Shown: one piece after another, positions 20,999-32,511 of the stretch
Layout of the letters: each line of letters opens with the position of its first letter
How positions within the stretch are numbered: position 1 is the first letter of the stretch
Assembly (NCBI RefSeq): GCF_000142805.1
Contig: NC_013083.1
Location: 682,001 to 746,000, forward strand
Reading direction: 5' to 3'
DNA from: Lachancea thermotolerans CBS 6340
Taxonomy: Eukaryota; Ascomycota; Saccharomycetes; Saccharomycetales; Saccharomycetaceae
DNA: 64,000 nt
Notes under the pieces: model-generated
Told to the model about the DNA's origin: nothing
Databases searched by the model: none
The model's input: only the letters and a program-made list of their open reading frames with translations
Translations under genes and position numbers: made by a program

Positions 20999-21373
20999 GC
21001 AATAACCTGTTATTCATGTAACTTTCCCGGAAATCTCGAGAGCTCTTTGCCTCTTAACTTGAAAAGTTTCCTTGCACCAACCATATTTCAGCTTTTTCAA
21101 GGTAATATAATTCCTTCGAGTGCTTCGCAATCTCTCGACGCTGCGAGAACAATAAAAGAAAGCTTGCGCGGGGCCAGGTCTTGGCCAATGTTCGAGCCCA
21201 AGCTACAAAGACTCCGGACGGCGATCACAGGGCAGCGAGATCTTGACTTGGCCCTAACAACCGCCCATCACCTTAACGAGATCTGGAATCGCGTTAAACG
21301 AGTAGAAAAATTTGATTTCGAGAGATGCCCTTACGGGCCATACGGGGAAGATGCTCCGAATGTCACTTGAAGA
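20999..21373 (+). other. Coding-like open frame upstream of SAL1, no ATG start
   Basis: An open frame runs from just after a stop at 20996-20998 to a stop at about 21371-21373. Its first ATG is at 21188, which would give only 60 residues (MFEPKLQRLRTAITGQRDLD... ending GPYGEDAPNVT). The upstream part looks protein-like too (SLDAARTIKESLRGARSWP). An ATG at 20995 in another frame reads eight codons and then meets GTAACT. A 49-base intron from there to 21066 would join the frames, but its acceptor (AAAG) and branch site are poor. It could be a small gene with a 5' exon I cannot place, a relic, or chance. I recognise no family. Confidence 0.25.
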
Positions 21374-21445
21374 AGTGTGGACAAGCGACTGAGGCCTGAC
21401 CTTTTGCAGCCGCGCGCACGTTCTAGTTAGACACTACATCTCGCC

Positions 21446-22993
21446 ATGACCCTTCCTGAGGAGACAGAGGAACAGCGAGATCGCCGTTTCAAAACCCTCT
21501 TCAGCACCATTGACATCAATGGAACTGGCAAAGTGAGCCTAGAGGATCTAGCTGAAGCGTTCAAAAGGACCAATCACCCGCTGAAGTCATCGCCCGAGGC
21601 AATAGACCAGATCTTTCGTTCCCTCGACTGCAATGGTGACTCAGTTGTGGACTTTGATGACTTCAAAAAGTACGCTGCGACCGCAGAGAGCCAAATCAAA
21701 CAAGGCTTTCTGCGGCTCGACCGTGACAATGACGGTAGAATAAGGACCAGCGATCTGTCAACCTATCTGAGTAGTCTTGCAAGAGGCAAGGAGCCCCGCC
21801 CTGAGAAGCCCTCAACCTTCAAAGAGTTCGTGAAGTGGGCGTTTGTGCCCAAGAAGAAGGGGACAGAGAACTCTCCTTACATCACTTACGACCAATGGCG
21901 CGACTTCCTCCTGTTTATGCCCCGGAAAAAGGGCTCCAGGCTGCACACCGCCTACTCATACTTCTATCTATTCAATGAGGACGTCGATTTGTCCTCAGAA
22001 GGTGACGTGACATTGATCAACGACTTTATACGCGGTTTTGGCTTTTTTGTCGCAGGCGGTATTTCTGGTGTAATTTCGAGGACTTGTACAGCTCCCTTCG
22101 ACAGAATAAAAGTCTTCTTGATTGCCCGGACTGATCTATCGTCAACGTTTCTCAAATCTAAGGATACCTTGCTCGAAAGAAATCCCAATGCAGACCTATC
22201 GAAAATAAAATCACCGCTAGTGAAGGCTGCCACGACACTCTACAGACAAGGCGGAATCCGCGCTTTCTACGTGGGAAATGGCTTGAATGTTATGAAGGTT
22301 TTCCCCGAATCTGCTATCAAATTTGGGTCTTTCGAACTCGCTAAAAGGGTCATGTCTAAACTTGAAGGAGTTAAAGATAACTCTGATTTATCCAGACTGT
22401 CTACTTACATTGCAGGTGGTCTCGGTGGTGTCATGGCCCAATTTTCCGTGTACCCGGTAGACACTTTAAAGTACAGAGTGCAGTGCGCTCCATTAAATGC
22501 ACATTCCAAAGGGAGAGAGCTCCTCTTCAGTACGGCACGGGAAATGTACAAAGAAGGAGGTCTGCGACTTTTCTACAGAGGCGTAACCGTGGGGGTGATG
22601 GGTATCTTCCCGTACGCTGCTCTAGACCTAGGCACTTTCTCGGCTCTGAAGAAATGGTACATCACCCGCCAAGCACGGATTTGTGGTTTACCCGAGGATC
22701 AGGTTACCATGAGCAACATGTTCGTGCTTCTCATGGGCGCTTTCAGTGGGACAGTCGGTGCTACCGTAGTTTACCCCGTCAACCTTCTGAGAACTAGGTT
22801 GCAAGCGCAAGGCACATACGCTCATCCACACAGATACAATGGCTTCAGGGATGTGCTTCTCAAAACAGTGCAAAGGGAGGGCTACCAGGGTCTTTTCAAG
22901 GGACTCGTTCCAAACTTAGCAAAGGTATGTCCTGCTGTCTCGATCAGCTATTTATGTTACGAAAATCTCAAACGGGGTATGAATTTAGAATGA
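21446..22993 (+). CDS. SAL1: Ca2+-regulated mitochondrial ATP-Mg/Pi carrier
   Basis: Sal1 exchanges ATP-Mg for phosphate across the inner mitochondrial membrane and is activated by Ca2+ through an N-terminal EF-hand domain. The 515-residue protein shows EF-hand loops DINGTGKVSLED (about 23-34), DCNGDSVVDFDD (about 59-70) and DRDNDGRIRTSD (about 91-102). Three mitochondrial-carrier repeats follow, with signatures PFDRIKVF, PVDTLKYR and PVNLLRTR. The first signature keeps the Px[DE]xx[KR] form; the third has Asn in place of the acidic residue. The position between END3/AXL2 and REV7/PMS1 fits chromosome XIV order. Confidence 0.95.
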   Translation: MTLPEETEEQRDRRFKTLFSTIDINGTGKVSLEDLAEAFKRTNHPLKSSPEAIDQIFRSLDCNGDSVVDFDDFKKYAATAESQIKQGFLRLDRDNDGRIRTSDLSTYLSSLARGKEPRPEKPSTFKEFVKWAFVPKKKGTENSPYITYDQWRDFLLFMPRKKGSRLHTAYSYFYLFNEDVDLSSEGDVTLINDFIRGFGFFVAGGISGVISRTCTAPFDRIKVFLIARTDLSSTFLKSKDTLLERNPNADLSKIKSPLVKAATTLYRQGGIRAFYVGNGLNVMKVFPESAIKFGSFELAKRVMSKLEGVKDNSDLSRLSTYIAGGLGGVMAQFSVYPVDTLKYRVQCAPLNAHSKGRELLFSTAREMYKEGGLRLFYRGVTVGVMGIFPYAALDLGTFSALKKWYITRQARICGLPEDQVTMSNMFVLLMGAFSGTVGATVVYPVNLLRTRLQAQGTYAHPHRYNGFRDVLLKTVQREGYQGLFKGLVPNLAKVCPAVSISYLCYENLKRGMNLE

Positions 22994-23082
22994 GGCCAAC
23001 CAGCTTCAGCTCTATTATAAACCCTATAAGTCAAAGGCATCCAAAAAAATGAACAAAGAGCTAAATAATACAGTAATAATAT

Positions 23083-23814
23083 TCAAGAGAAGAGAACCGA
23101 GCTTTCACTCGTTTGTGAACTCTCATACACTTGGGACAGGCTTTCGCCAGTCGGTGCAAGAAGCCTTTCCATAAACTGATATATTACTAAGGGGCCCGAA
23201 TCGCATCCTGCTAAAGCTATCATCTTGATGCGGGGGTCCTGAGCTTGCGATCGTTTTGGTCTTGGCTCCGCAGTGAAAGAACCTTCTGAGCATTTCACCC
23301 AGTTGGTGTCCTGCTCCTGTTCTAGCCTTTCTTTGAGAGTATGTACCCGGTTCATTCTGTGGCCCAGATCAAGGCCTTCAGAGTCGATAACAATTTCAAA
23401 TGTGACGCTGCCTGGTCTGATTTTCGGCAGCTTTTCAAGTTGAGCGATTAAACTGTTCAAACTAGAACGCATCTCGTCAAATATCTCTAATTCCGTTGTG
23501 TTTCCTACTTCTTCATGTCGGAATTCGCTAAAATCAAGGACATACCGTTCAATACAGGCCCCATCTTCCTGGTTCACAATCCGTAGGTTGAAATTTTTGA
23601 TATACCCTAATTTTGAAATAACATCTGTGACAAGAGTTTCCACGTATTCTTGTAGCTGAGGGTGTCGATTTAGCGGTATATGCCGTGGTAAGTTGAATGC
23701 TTGATATGTAGTCCAATCGAAAGACTCTTTAGGATATACGTTTCTGTAATACAATACCACATTTATGATGCATTTGAAGTATATTTGAAGCCACTTTTCG
23801 ACCACTTTGAACAT
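23083..23814 (-). CDS. REV7: Rev7, HORMA-domain subunit of DNA polymerase zeta
   Basis: Rev7 binds the catalytic subunit Rev3 to form polymerase zeta, which extends past DNA lesions during translesion synthesis. At 243 residues it matches the S. cerevisiae protein (245). The whole chain is one HORMA domain; the start (VVEKWLQIYFKCIINVVLYYRNVYP) is characteristic of Rev7 orthologues, and the C-terminal safety-belt region is present. The ATG at 23814 is only 104 bases from the PMS1 ATG on the other strand, so two DNA-repair genes share a very short two-way promoter. Confidence 0.93.
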   Translation of the reverse strand: MFKVVEKWLQIYFKCIINVVLYYRNVYPKESFDWTTYQAFNLPRHIPLNRHPQLQEYVETLVTDVISKLGYIKNFNLRIVNQEDGACIERYVLDFSEFRHEEVGNTTELEIFDEMRSSLNSLIAQLEKLPKIRPGSVTFEIVIDSEGLDLGHRMNRVHTLKERLEQEQDTNWVKCSEGSFTAEPRPKRSQAQDPRIKMIALAGCDSGPLVIYQFMERLLAPTGESLSQVYESSQTSESSVLFS

Positions 23815-23918
23815 ATTTCATGGTATAAACTCTTATCTCAGTGTTGGCTTTTTACGCTTATTATAACCAAAATTATGAACTTGAGAATTCATGTGCTTGT
23901 AAAATTTAGTAGTCATCG
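23815..23918. promoter_or_regulatory. Shared REV7/PMS1 promoter
   Basis: Only 104 AT-rich bases separate the two divergent start codons, so both repair genes must be driven from this interval or from inside the neighbouring coding sequence. No strong TATA or MluI-type element stands out. Confidence 0.6.
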
Positions 23919-26639
23919 ATGAGCAGCAAAATAGCAGCAATCAACGATGCCGACGTTCACCGCATCACGTCGGGACAGGTGATCATTGATCTCGCATCTG
24001 CCGTAAAAGAACTTTTAGATAACAGTATTGATTCTGGAGCAGACCAAGTGGTGTGCACATTCAAAAACTACGGACTTGAATCCCTCGAATGTAGTGACAA
24101 CGGAAGTGGTGTACCTGAGGATAGCTACGAATCCTTAGCACTCAAACATTACACATCGAAGATATCCTCTTTCGAAGATGTTTCTCAAGTGACGACTCTA
24201 GGTTTTAGAGGAGAAGCGCTTTCGTCTTTGGCAGCCATTGCGAGCTTGGTCGTTACAACAACCACTCAGCCTCCAAAAGCAGCGAGGTTGGAGTACAATT
24301 TCAAGGGTGAGCTGGTTAAGAAGACAGTAACCTCCCGAAACAAGGGCACAACTGTACATGTTTCTCAACTTTTTAACAACTTGCCTGTGCGGAAGAAGGA
24401 ATTTACGCGCAACCACAAGCGGCAGTTCAGTAAGTGTATTATGCTGCTTCAGGCGTATACTATAATTCAAGAACGCATGAAAATATCTGTCTGGCACATA
24501 ACAGGAAATGGCCGAAGGTCCTTGGTGCTCTCATCAACAAAAGACCGAGGAATTCCAAAGAGAATCATCGGGGTTTTTGGGTCTAGTGCTATGCAAGGAC
24601 TGTCGGATATTCACCTAACTCTTCAGATCTCACCCAAGAGATCTTTCTCTTCCCAGCTATCTGGCGCAGAGGTTTCTTCAGGTTCCCCAGAGTACATTAT
24701 TGTGGTATCAGGTTATATTTCGAGAAACACGTTTGGGTGTGGAAGAACCGCCAAGGACAGGCAGTTTATTTACATCAACCAGCGGCCTGTCATCTATCCG
24801 TCACTTGCAAAAAGTTGCAACGAAGTCTATCGCACACACAACAACGTTCAGTATCCAGTGTTTGTTCTCAACTTTGAGCTATCACCAGAATTCATAGACG
24901 TAAACGTAACTCCTGACAAGAGGACTGTTTTACTACATGCCGAAAGCTCTGTCATTGATGCATTTAGAGAAGCTCTCGCAGATTATTACTCCGAACAAGA
25001 AATGGTACTACCAATCTCAAACACACATACTGTTAAGGTTGATAATGATAATACAGAGCCGAAGGTTGCGAAACCTGGTGTTATGAGTCAGGAACTTGAT
25101 GGCGAGTATAATAATGATGTTGGAGAAGATAGTAGACAAACTCTCGATGGCAGAATCGATACTGGTCCGTACAGAGAGAATGGTCCGAAAACCGAATCTC
25201 CCGAAAGTGAGGAACGTGAAGCTCTTTTTGATCTTTCCAATGCCAAAGTATCTAACAAGATGATCGAAAAAAGTCTCCCTCAACCGAACCTTTTTGTTGA
25301 TGAGCCTGATTCGCCCAGCGAGAATAATGCCACTACTGCAAAAGCTCCCGCTCCAGAGGCTATTGTGAAGGAAGTTATAGGCACGGACAATGAAGAGAGG
25401 ACAGCAAAGCGAGCCGCTGATTACGAGTTGAACATAAATAAAAAACAGAAGACTTTAGACCCCTTTGTTAATCCATCGCAAGAACAAGACTCTGACCTCT
25501 ATTTGAGAGGCGAAAACTCTATCTCTCAAGAACCCATCACTTTGCAAATTGGCGATAAAAAGATAGAAGAAAAAGCCATCCTTACTCGAGACAACCGTCT
25601 TTTGTTCTCTAGTAATCCAAAGGCTCCTCAATCCTGTAGCTGCTCATCCGACAATGAAGAATCAGACTCCGAAAGTTTAAACCAAAGTGCCATCACGAAT
25701 GTCATAGGAAGTGAAAGGGCTCCTTCTGATACCGGCGCAGAGAATAGTTATCCAATCATAAGGCCGAACGCAGATTCTTATGCAAGAAAGGCGCCAAAAT
25801 CGTCTTGGGAGAGTGCTGCAATTCAAAAGTCATCCAACGACTGCGTCTCGTTAACCACCGCTATAACAGTTCGATTGCAGTCAATCAAGAAGTCTTTCTC
25901 TCATATATACCAACTTATGGAATCAAGGAAGGGAACACAACATGAGACGCATTACCAGAAAAACGACAAGCTTGACGATTTCGAAGAGGGAGAGAGATAC
26001 TTGACGTTGAGTGTTTCTAAATCAGATTTCAAGAAAATGGAAATTGTGGGTCAATTCAATTTGGGATTTATCTTGGTAACGCGAAGAAAGTCGGGCAAAT
26101 TCGATTTGTTTATTATCGATCAACATGCGAGCGACGAGAAGTACAACTTTGAAAAGCTCCAAAAGAATACGGTATTTAAGTCTCAAAAGCTTCTTGCGCC
26201 TCAAATTGTCGAAATGAGTATCATCGATGAACTCGTCATGATGGACAACCTCGAGGTGTTTGAGAAGAATGGATTTAAACTCGAAATTGATGAAGAGCAG
26301 CCACAAGGATGTAGAGTAAAGGTAGTAAGTCTTCCAGTATCAAGAAAAACATTGTTTGATATGAATGACTTGCATGAACTAATCCACCTGGTGAAAGAGT
26401 CTGACGGCCTTAGTAAAGATTCTATTAGGTGCTCCAAGATTAGGGCCATGCATGCCATGAGAGCCTGCAGAAGCAGCATAATGGTCGGAAGGCCGCTTGT
26501 CAAAAAATCGATGCTCCGCGTTGTTCGAAACTTAAGCGAGCTCGACAAGCCCTGGAACTGTCCTCACGGCAGGCCCACGATGCGCCATTTGATGGAACTA
26601 CGAGATTGGGACTCTTTTAATGAGGATTACAAGCTATAG
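23919..26639 (+). CDS. PMS1: Pms1, MutL-alpha mismatch-repair endonuclease
   Basis: Pms1 pairs with Mlh1 to form MutL-alpha, which nicks the new strand in mismatch repair. The 906-residue protein (873 in S. cerevisiae) has the N-terminal GHKL ATPase (about 1-340) with ELLDNSID, CSDNGSGVP and GFRGEALSSL. A long, poorly conserved acidic linker (about 365-690) follows. The C-terminal domain keeps the metal-dependent nuclease motif DQHASDEKYNFE at about residue 731, and the later ACRSSIMVGRPL and CPHGRPT elements that bind zinc. All catalytic motifs look intact. Convergent with SWS2, 64 bases apart. Confidence 0.97.
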   Translation: MSSKIAAINDADVHRITSGQVIIDLASAVKELLDNSIDSGADQVVCTFKNYGLESLECSDNGSGVPEDSYESLALKHYTSKISSFEDVSQVTTLGFRGEALSSLAAIASLVVTTTTQPPKAARLEYNFKGELVKKTVTSRNKGTTVHVSQLFNNLPVRKKEFTRNHKRQFSKCIMLLQAYTIIQERMKISVWHITGNGRRSLVLSSTKDRGIPKRIIGVFGSSAMQGLSDIHLTLQISPKRSFSSQLSGAEVSSGSPEYIIVVSGYISRNTFGCGRTAKDRQFIYINQRPVIYPSLAKSCNEVYRTHNNVQYPVFVLNFELSPEFIDVNVTPDKRTVLLHAESSVIDAFREALADYYSEQEMVLPISNTHTVKVDNDNTEPKVAKPGVMSQELDGEYNNDVGEDSRQTLDGRIDTGPYRENGPKTESPESEEREALFDLSNAKVSNKMIEKSLPQPNLFVDEPDSPSENNATTAKAPAPEAIVKEVIGTDNEERTAKRAADYELNINKKQKTLDPFVNPSQEQDSDLYLRGENSISQEPITLQIGDKKIEEKAILTRDNRLLFSSNPKAPQSCSCSSDNEESDSESLNQSAITNVIGSERAPSDTGAENSYPIIRPNADSYARKAPKSSWESAAIQKSSNDCVSLTTAITVRLQSIKKSFSHIYQLMESRKGTQHETHYQKNDKLDDFEEGERYLTLSVSKSDFKKMEIVGQFNLGFILVTRRKSGKFDLFIIDQHASDEKYNFEKLQKNTVFKSQKLLAPQIVEMSIIDELVMMDNLEVFEKNGFKLEIDEEQPQGCRVKVVSLPVSRKTLFDMNDLHELIHLVKESDGLSKDSIRCSKIRAMHAMRACRSSIMVGRPLVKKSMLRVVRNLSELDKPWNCPHGRPTMRHLMELRDWDSFNEDYKL

Positions 26640-26703
26640 ATTTGCGATCCGACGCCATCGTAAATAGTGTATGTACAGGAACTGGGAGTTATTGTATGAG
26701 GCG

Positions 26704-27153
26704 CTAACTTGTGAATTTACGGAGAGAAGTCCACAATTTCCGAAGCGAGGATTTGGGTTGTTCAATGGCTTCCTCACGCAAGGTGTGGAACCCTCGTCTG
26801 TCAACTCTATTCAGCCTTCTCGCAGTCTTGGCATTATTTCTGGTATGCTGGCCGCGGACCGGCAGGTTCAAAGCGTGTCTCATACCCTGATATGATCCGA
26901 TTCTTCTCTTCAGTGCGATATTCTCCTTCACAACGGCCCTTGCGTTACCTTCTATTGTCATAGTAGAGAGCTCACTAGTGATACTCATAATTTGCGGCTC
27001 AGAGAGCTGGTGCATCCTCATCCATGGGTAGAATCCAAGCTTTGCACATAAAGTTTCAGATGTTTTCAAGCCGATGCCGTAGAACTTCGACGCGAGCGCA
27101 ATTTTTATCACTTCTTTGCCCTTGAAACCTTTCCCCAAGATGTGAACAACCAT
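26704..27153 (-). CDS. SWS2: Mitochondrial small-subunit ribosomal protein uS13m
   Basis: This 149-residue protein is the mitochondrial S13 ribosomal protein (Sws2, 143 residues in S. cerevisiae), part of the head of the small mitoribosomal subunit. It has the S13 start ([18 protein letters not shown]), the helix-two-turn-helix region ([17 protein letters not shown]), and the C-terminal basic signature [21 protein letters not shown]. Pairing with PMS1 and EOS1 on either side is conserved. Confidence 0.95.
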   Translation of the reverse strand: MVVHILGKGFKGKEVIKIALASKFYGIGLKTSETLCAKLGFYPWMRMHQLSEPQIMSITSELSTMTIEGNARAVVKENIALKRRIGSYQGMRHALNLPVRGQHTRNNAKTARRLNRVDRRGFHTLREEAIEQPKSSLRKLWTSLRKFTS

Positions 27154-27392
27154 GGCGATCTAAAGAGAGTCTCCGGAAGTCGGAAAGAGTTTTGCTAGAG
27201 GTTTCTCAGGTCTGCGCTGAGACATCGAAAGAACTCCATCATTGATACATAGTTTAATAAAAAACTGAGAACGATCCGTGAAAAATGCTACTTAGCGCGG
27301 TAAACTAAAACGTGATAGTCGCGTGATTTATATGAGGTGAGACTGAGGTAAAGCCGCCTCTAGAATACTTGGCGCGGGTTAGAGCAGACCCT

Positions 27393-28451
27393 TCAGTCGT
27401 TGTAGACTTCTCTGATAATACGCTCCAGTTGCTCGACATCGAGCCTTTGTATTACAAGGTTCCGCAACAGGCCGATCATGGTAATGAAGCTCGCAAAACC
27501 AACAGGGACGACACAAAAGACAGTAATGTTGTAAAAGTGAATCTGTTTGTTCTTTGCGAAGTTGAAGACGGTATGCGCGTTCTTTTTCTTGCGTGACGCC
27601 GTTTGCGCTAGGTCTTCCTGGGATGCATTTGTGGGGTCAGACAGCGCGGATAGTGAATGAGATGACGAGGACCGACGGCCGTACGCGGAAGTAGAGCCAG
27701 CTGAGATAGGGTTCTGTTCAACGTAGCTCAAGTCGGAGGTCAAGAAGCTCTGCCATATGTAGGCGCCTGTGAGCACACAACTGATGAGAATCCAGGTGTG
27801 TAGGTAGTAGTCGCCCTTGGGCGACAGAGAGGAGAGCAGAAGCATTTCCACTGTGATGATTAGAAGCGACATTGAGAACATGCGCAGGATGGCTGCGATC
27901 GTGGAGTACTTGACAATCCAGCGCACCATCAGCGAATCGAGAATTGCGTAAGTAAGATATGCAGATACCACGCACCACAGCGAGCACAGTATGTACTCTG
28001 AAGAACGCGCGGTGATGAGCTGAGACGAGAGATCCGTGCCCCCTGAGGACGCCTGCGTCCTCAAAGTCCGGTAGGTTTGCCACAGTTTGGTGAAACTCAT
28101 CGTGAGAGAGCCGCTGTTGTTGTCCGTGGCGTAGAGCATGTCCTTGCGGTACCACAGCGACCATGCTTTTTTAAGAGAATGCGCGAGCGACAGCAGCGGC
28201 GGAAGCAGCGACACATCTCGACACACTGCGATTAGAAAGTGCTGTCTCGCATCCAGGTTGTTTAGCGTCAGCGACTTAATGGACCGGTATGTGTTTTTCT
28301 TGGAACTGCCTGCCTCTCGCTTCCCCTGGGACCCACCTTCGCTGGCTGTTCGCCGGTGGTAGTGATGATGATGGTGGATGTGGATTTGGGACGACCTCGA
28401 TTCTAACGGGACCGGCAGTTGCTCCGCGTTTCTCTCAAGGGTATCCTCCAT
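27393..28451 (-). CDS. EOS1: Eos1, ER membrane protein in N-glycosylation and oxidative stress
   Basis: The 352-residue protein matches Eos1 by place (next to SWS2) and by layout (366 in S. cerevisiae): a polar N-terminus with a His run, a conserved soluble stretch (ARQHFLIAVCRDVSLLPPLL), then a cluster of about four membrane segments between residues 145 and 340. A Ser-rich loop (about 245-285) lies between the last two. Eos1 is needed for normal N-glycosylation and peroxide tolerance; its biochemical activity is not known. Confidence 0.88.
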   Translation of the reverse strand: MEDTLERNAEQLPVPLESRSSQIHIHHHHHYHRRTASEGGSQGKREAGSSKKNTYRSIKSLTLNNLDARQHFLIAVCRDVSLLPPLLSLAHSLKKAWSLWYRKDMLYATDNNSGSLTMSFTKLWQTYRTLRTQASSGGTDLSSQLITARSSEYILCSLWCVVSAYLTYAILDSLMVRWIVKYSTIAAILRMFSMSLLIITVEMLLLSSLSPKGDYYLHTWILISCVLTGAYIWQSFLTSDLSYVEQNPISAGSTSAYGRRSSSSHSLSALSDPTNASQEDLAQTASRKKKNAHTVFNFAKNKQIHFYNITVFCVVPVGFASFITMIGLLRNLVIQRLDVEQLERIIREVYND

Positions 28452-29025
28452 ACGGCGTCAAGCTTGAACCGCGTCCTTCGTTGCCCTTCTTATGACTTGT
28501 GTTAGCCCGTCTGGGCATAATCGTGACAAAAACGTAGCTTAAATTTTTCCGCGTAACAATAGTCTGAGTATGGGCCGATATAAGCAGACAAGGGACGATC
28601 GCCAAACTTTGAAAGAAGATTTGAGTCGGTTAGGGTCCTAAGCTTGAAGGCAGCGGGCTCTAGTAGCTCTCAGCGCTTTCAGACGCCTTGGCGACTACTG
28701 TAAAGAACTCGGGCTTTTTATACGACGGCTTGTAACGCGAATTGACGAAAACAGTAGCGAGATTGTTCTCCAAGGGTCGGATTATGGAAGCTCGGCAGCT
28801 AAACGATAGCACCAGTGAGACAACAAATTCCCGTTTGCAGCGAGCAATTGATGTTACGGTTCTGTCTATGTAATTTCACGTCGAATGCAGGGTTCCTGTT
28901 ACGAAGCGGCAGGTCCCCAGCGGTAGTCACTTCGTGAACTTGTTAGCGACATAGTTCCTAGGTTCCTAGGTTAAATCAATTTATACATGGTTGTGGGCAC
29001 GCCGATTTGAGCAAGGCTGTAGTAG
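28452..29025. other. EOS1 promoter and COQ5 3' region
   Basis: A 574-base spacer between two minus-strand genes. It contains no convincing reading frame or RNA gene. Confidence 0.5.
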
Positions 29026-31644
<2,619 letters not shown>

Positions 31645-31917
31645 TTAGGTTGTATATAGCTTGAATAAAAGCAGCATCAGCAGCGCTGCCAGGAACCACA
31701 GCTCGAAGGGTTCACATGCGGGTAGAAGACGACTGCGGTCCTCAGCGGGATTCGCGCTCGTGCTTGCGCCCGCGCGGGGCTGGAACACCGCAAGGGTCTC
31801 GCAGGACGAGTGCGCCGAGGAGACCAAGGGGTGCTTGTAGCAAGGCTCGAATGAATTGTGGGTGGCAGATATAGCTGTTTTGGTAGAGGTCGACGTGGAT
31901 GGAGGGGAGGCCGACAT
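31645..31917 (-). CDS. Possible small tail-anchored membrane protein
   Basis: A 90-codon ATG frame begins five bases after the tropomyosin stop codon, in another frame on the same strand. The first 70 residues are polar and Ser/Thr/Pro-rich. The last 20 form one hydrophobic helix (ELWFLAALLMLLLFKLYTT) ending at the C-terminus, the plan of a tail-anchored protein. I recognise no family. Against it: tropomyosin mRNA needs a 3' UTR here, no promoter is obvious, and I recall no gene at this place in S. cerevisiae. It may be a chance frame, or a new gene whose promoter lies in the TPM coding sequence. Confidence 0.3.
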   Translation of the reverse strand: MSASPPSTSTSTKTAISATHNSFEPCYKHPLVSSAHSSCETLAVFQPRAGASTSANPAEDRSRLLPACEPFELWFLAALLMLLLFKLYTT

Positions 31918-31922
31918 CACAA

Positions 31923-32511
31923 TTATAAATTTTCCAGCGATGCAGCAATCTCGTCGAGCTCCTTCTTGGCCTCGTCGTACTTGGCGGTGAGCTCTTCATA
32001 CTTCTTCTCCCAGTCGTCGCGCTCCTGCTCCAGAGACACAACCTTGCGCTCAAGTCCCTCGGCCTTGAGGTCAGTCTCACGCAGCTTGTCGGTAGTCTCC
32101 TTGAGCTTGGTGTCGCTCTCCTCGAGCTCCTCTTCTAGCTGCTGGTTCTTCTTGGTGAAGTTCTCATTGTGCGAGCGCAAGTTGTGCGAGTCCTCGGAAA
32201 GCTGCTTGTGCTCAGAAAGCTCGCCCTCGAGCTTTTCGACCTCGTCTTCCAGCTGCTGGTTCTTGGTGGTCAGTGACTTGATCTGGTTCTCCTTCTCGGT
32301 GTTTTCCTGCTCCAGTTGCTTCATCTGTTCTTTGACCTCCTCGTACTTCTCTTGCCAGCTCTCGGCCTCGAGTTTCAGGTTGCTGAGCTTCTGCGGTGTG
32401 TGTTAGTAAATCCGTGTACGTCCTCACCCCCGATTTTTTGTTCTCGGTCTCCAATGGCTTCGTTCACGAGCCGGTCCACATCCTGCCACATACCTCTCTG
32501 ATTTTGTCCAT
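31923..32511 (-). CDS. TPM1: Tropomyosin, with an intron near the 5' end
   Basis: Tropomyosin polymerises along formin-nucleated actin cables and guides myosin-V transport. The coding sequence is exon 1 32511-32494 (MDKIRE) plus exon 2 32390-31923, making 161 residues of unbroken heptad coiled coil starting MDKIREKLSNLKLEAESWQ and ending KKELDEIAASLENL, matching yeast tropomyosins throughout. The intron 32493-32391 has GTATGT, TACTAAC and CGCAG. The length equals S. cerevisiae Tpm2 (161), lacking the internal repeat that makes Tpm1 199 residues, so this is the pre-duplication single gene and TPM2 is an equally fair name. A TATAAAA lies about 180 bases upstream. Confidence 0.95.
32391..32493 (-). 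other. Spliceosomal intron of tropomyosin
   Basis: This 103-base intron begins GTATGT at 32493, has TACTAAC at 32408-32402 and ends CAG at 32393-32391. Removing it joins GAG to AAG in phase 0 and restores the conserved N-terminus. Confidence 0.93.

Larger units (their letters stand above)
20066..21445. other. Thioesterase-SAL1 intergenic region
   Basis: About 1.4 kb holding the second tRNA-Thr gene (20430-20502) and a coding-like frame (20999-21373) that has no upstream ATG. Nothing recognisable otherwise. Confidence 0.5.
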
